Shown: piece after piece, positions 13,004 to 13,479 of the stretch
How positions within the stretch are numbered: position 1 is the first letter of the stretch
How the letters are laid out: every line of letters begins with the position of its first letter
Assembly (NCBI GenBank): GCA_011772595.1
Contig: WVZH01000432.1
Span: forward strand, 239,772-253,250
Source of the DNA: Anaerolineales bacterium
GTDB lineage: Bacteria > Chloroflexota > Anaerolineae > Anaerolineales > E44-bin32
Reading direction: 5' to 3'
Length of the DNA stretch: 13,479 nt
Position numbers and translations under genes: made by a program
Notes under the pieces: generated by a model
What the model saw: only the letters and a program-made list of their open reading frames with translations
What the model was told of the DNA's origin: nothing
The model's database searches: none

Positions 13004-13479
13004 ATGTCAGCCTACGACGTCATCGTGATTGGTGCGGGTCCGGGTGGCTATGTTTGTGCCATCAGAGCCGCGCAGTTGGGTAAGAAAACGGCGATCGTTG
13101 AGAGGGAAAGTTTAGGTGGGGTGTGCCTGAATATAGGCTGCATACCCTCAAAGGCATTGTTAAAAAACGCCGAGGTGGCGCATGTTTTGCGTGAGGGGGG
13201 TGAGGATTTTGGATTCCAGATCGACGGCCTCAAGCTGGATTACTCCTCGGCCGTGAAACGCAGCCGAAAAGTCTCTGAACGCCTTACCAAAGGCGTCGGT
13301 TTCCTGATGAAGAAGAACAAGATTGATGTGTACATGGGGATAGCACAACTCACAGGCCCTGGCACGATACAGGTGGCAGGCGAGGATGGCTCAACACAGA
13401 CCATAACAGGAAAGGACATCGTGATCGCCACAGGAGCTTCGGCGCTGGCGATCCCGGGTGTGGAAGTGGATGGAGAGCG
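13004..13479 (+). CDS. lpdA: dihydrolipoamide dehydrogenase (E3), 5' part, cut by the window edge
   Basis: The first 158 codons of a flavoprotein that reoxidises the dihydrolipoyl arm of E2 and makes NADH; full-length relatives are about 460 residues. It begins MSAYDVIVIGAGPGGYVCAI, with the FAD-binding GxGxxG at residues 10-15. The redox-active disulfide is Cys41 and Cys46 in GGVCLNIGCIPSKALL. The segment DIVIATGASALAIPG near the edge is the second flavin-contact motif. The start is ATG 13004, 7 nt after GGAGGG (12991-12996). It completes the E1-E2-E3 set, though 204 nt and a repeat element separate it from E2. Confidence 0.95.
   Translation, partial: MSAYDVIVIGAGPGGYVCAIRAAQLGKKTAIVERESLGGVCLNIGCIPSKALLKNAEVAHVLREGGEDFGFQIDGLKLDYSSAVKRSRKVSERLTKGVGFLMKKNKIDVYMGIAQLTGPGTIQVAGEDGSTQTITGKDIVIATGASALAIPGVEVDGE

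Overview
The window looks like a chromosomal segment of a mid-GC, mostly heterotrophic bacterium. The best guess is a member of the Chloroflexota (Anaerolineae-like). This rests on remembered similarity of several proteins: the WD40 lipoprotein, the small four-cysteine protein, the NarI/heterodisulfide-reductase-like membrane protein, the HTH/LAGLIDADG-like gene and the short threonyl-tRNA synthetase. It also fits the T-box control of thrS and the very standard sigma-70 promoters. No search was run, so the taxonomy is inference.

Layout. Positions 1-344 are mostly non-coding, with a possible short leader ORF and a ribosome-binding site reading out of the left edge on the minus strand. A WD40 beta-propeller lipoprotein follows (345-1505), then tRNA-Val(GAC) with its own promoter and terminator (1614-1763). 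Convergent to the tRNA is a minus-strand gene at 1762-2457 encoding an HTH domain followed by a LAGLIDADG-like domain. It is split by one in-frame TAA, and its promoter has a Bacillus-type LexA (SOS) operator in the -35/-10 spacer. Next come an intergenic palindromic repeat, a perfect-consensus promoter, a threonine T-box leader with terminator, and thrS (3057-4853), whose product lacks the usual TGS domain. After it are an exported L,D-transpeptidase (5136-6302), a 120-residue protein with two CxxC pairs (6465-6827) and a 672-residue membrane Fe-S oxidoreductase related to EtfD/HdrD (7139-9157) that seems to start at ATT. The right end holds a 2-oxoacid dehydrogenase complex of branched-chain type: E1 alpha, E1 beta, E2 and the start of E3, cut by the window edge. 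A second copy of the intergenic repeat lies between E2 and E3.

How it fits together. The dehydrogenase complex would turn branched-chain 2-oxo acids (or similar) into acyl-CoA, with NADH made through E3. Acyl-CoA dehydrogenases passing electrons to ETF would be the next step, and the EtfD-like protein directly upstream could move those electrons to the quinone pool. That is a plausible catabolic neighbourhood, but the link is inferred from position. The other genes are unrelated housekeeping or envelope functions with their own promoters and terminators.

The most interesting non-routine signals are the SOS-box promoter on the stop-interrupted HTH/LAGLIDADG gene, the paired intergenic repeats with 7-nt-periodic C runs, and the ATT start. 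I did not find a clear new multi-gene defence or mobile system.
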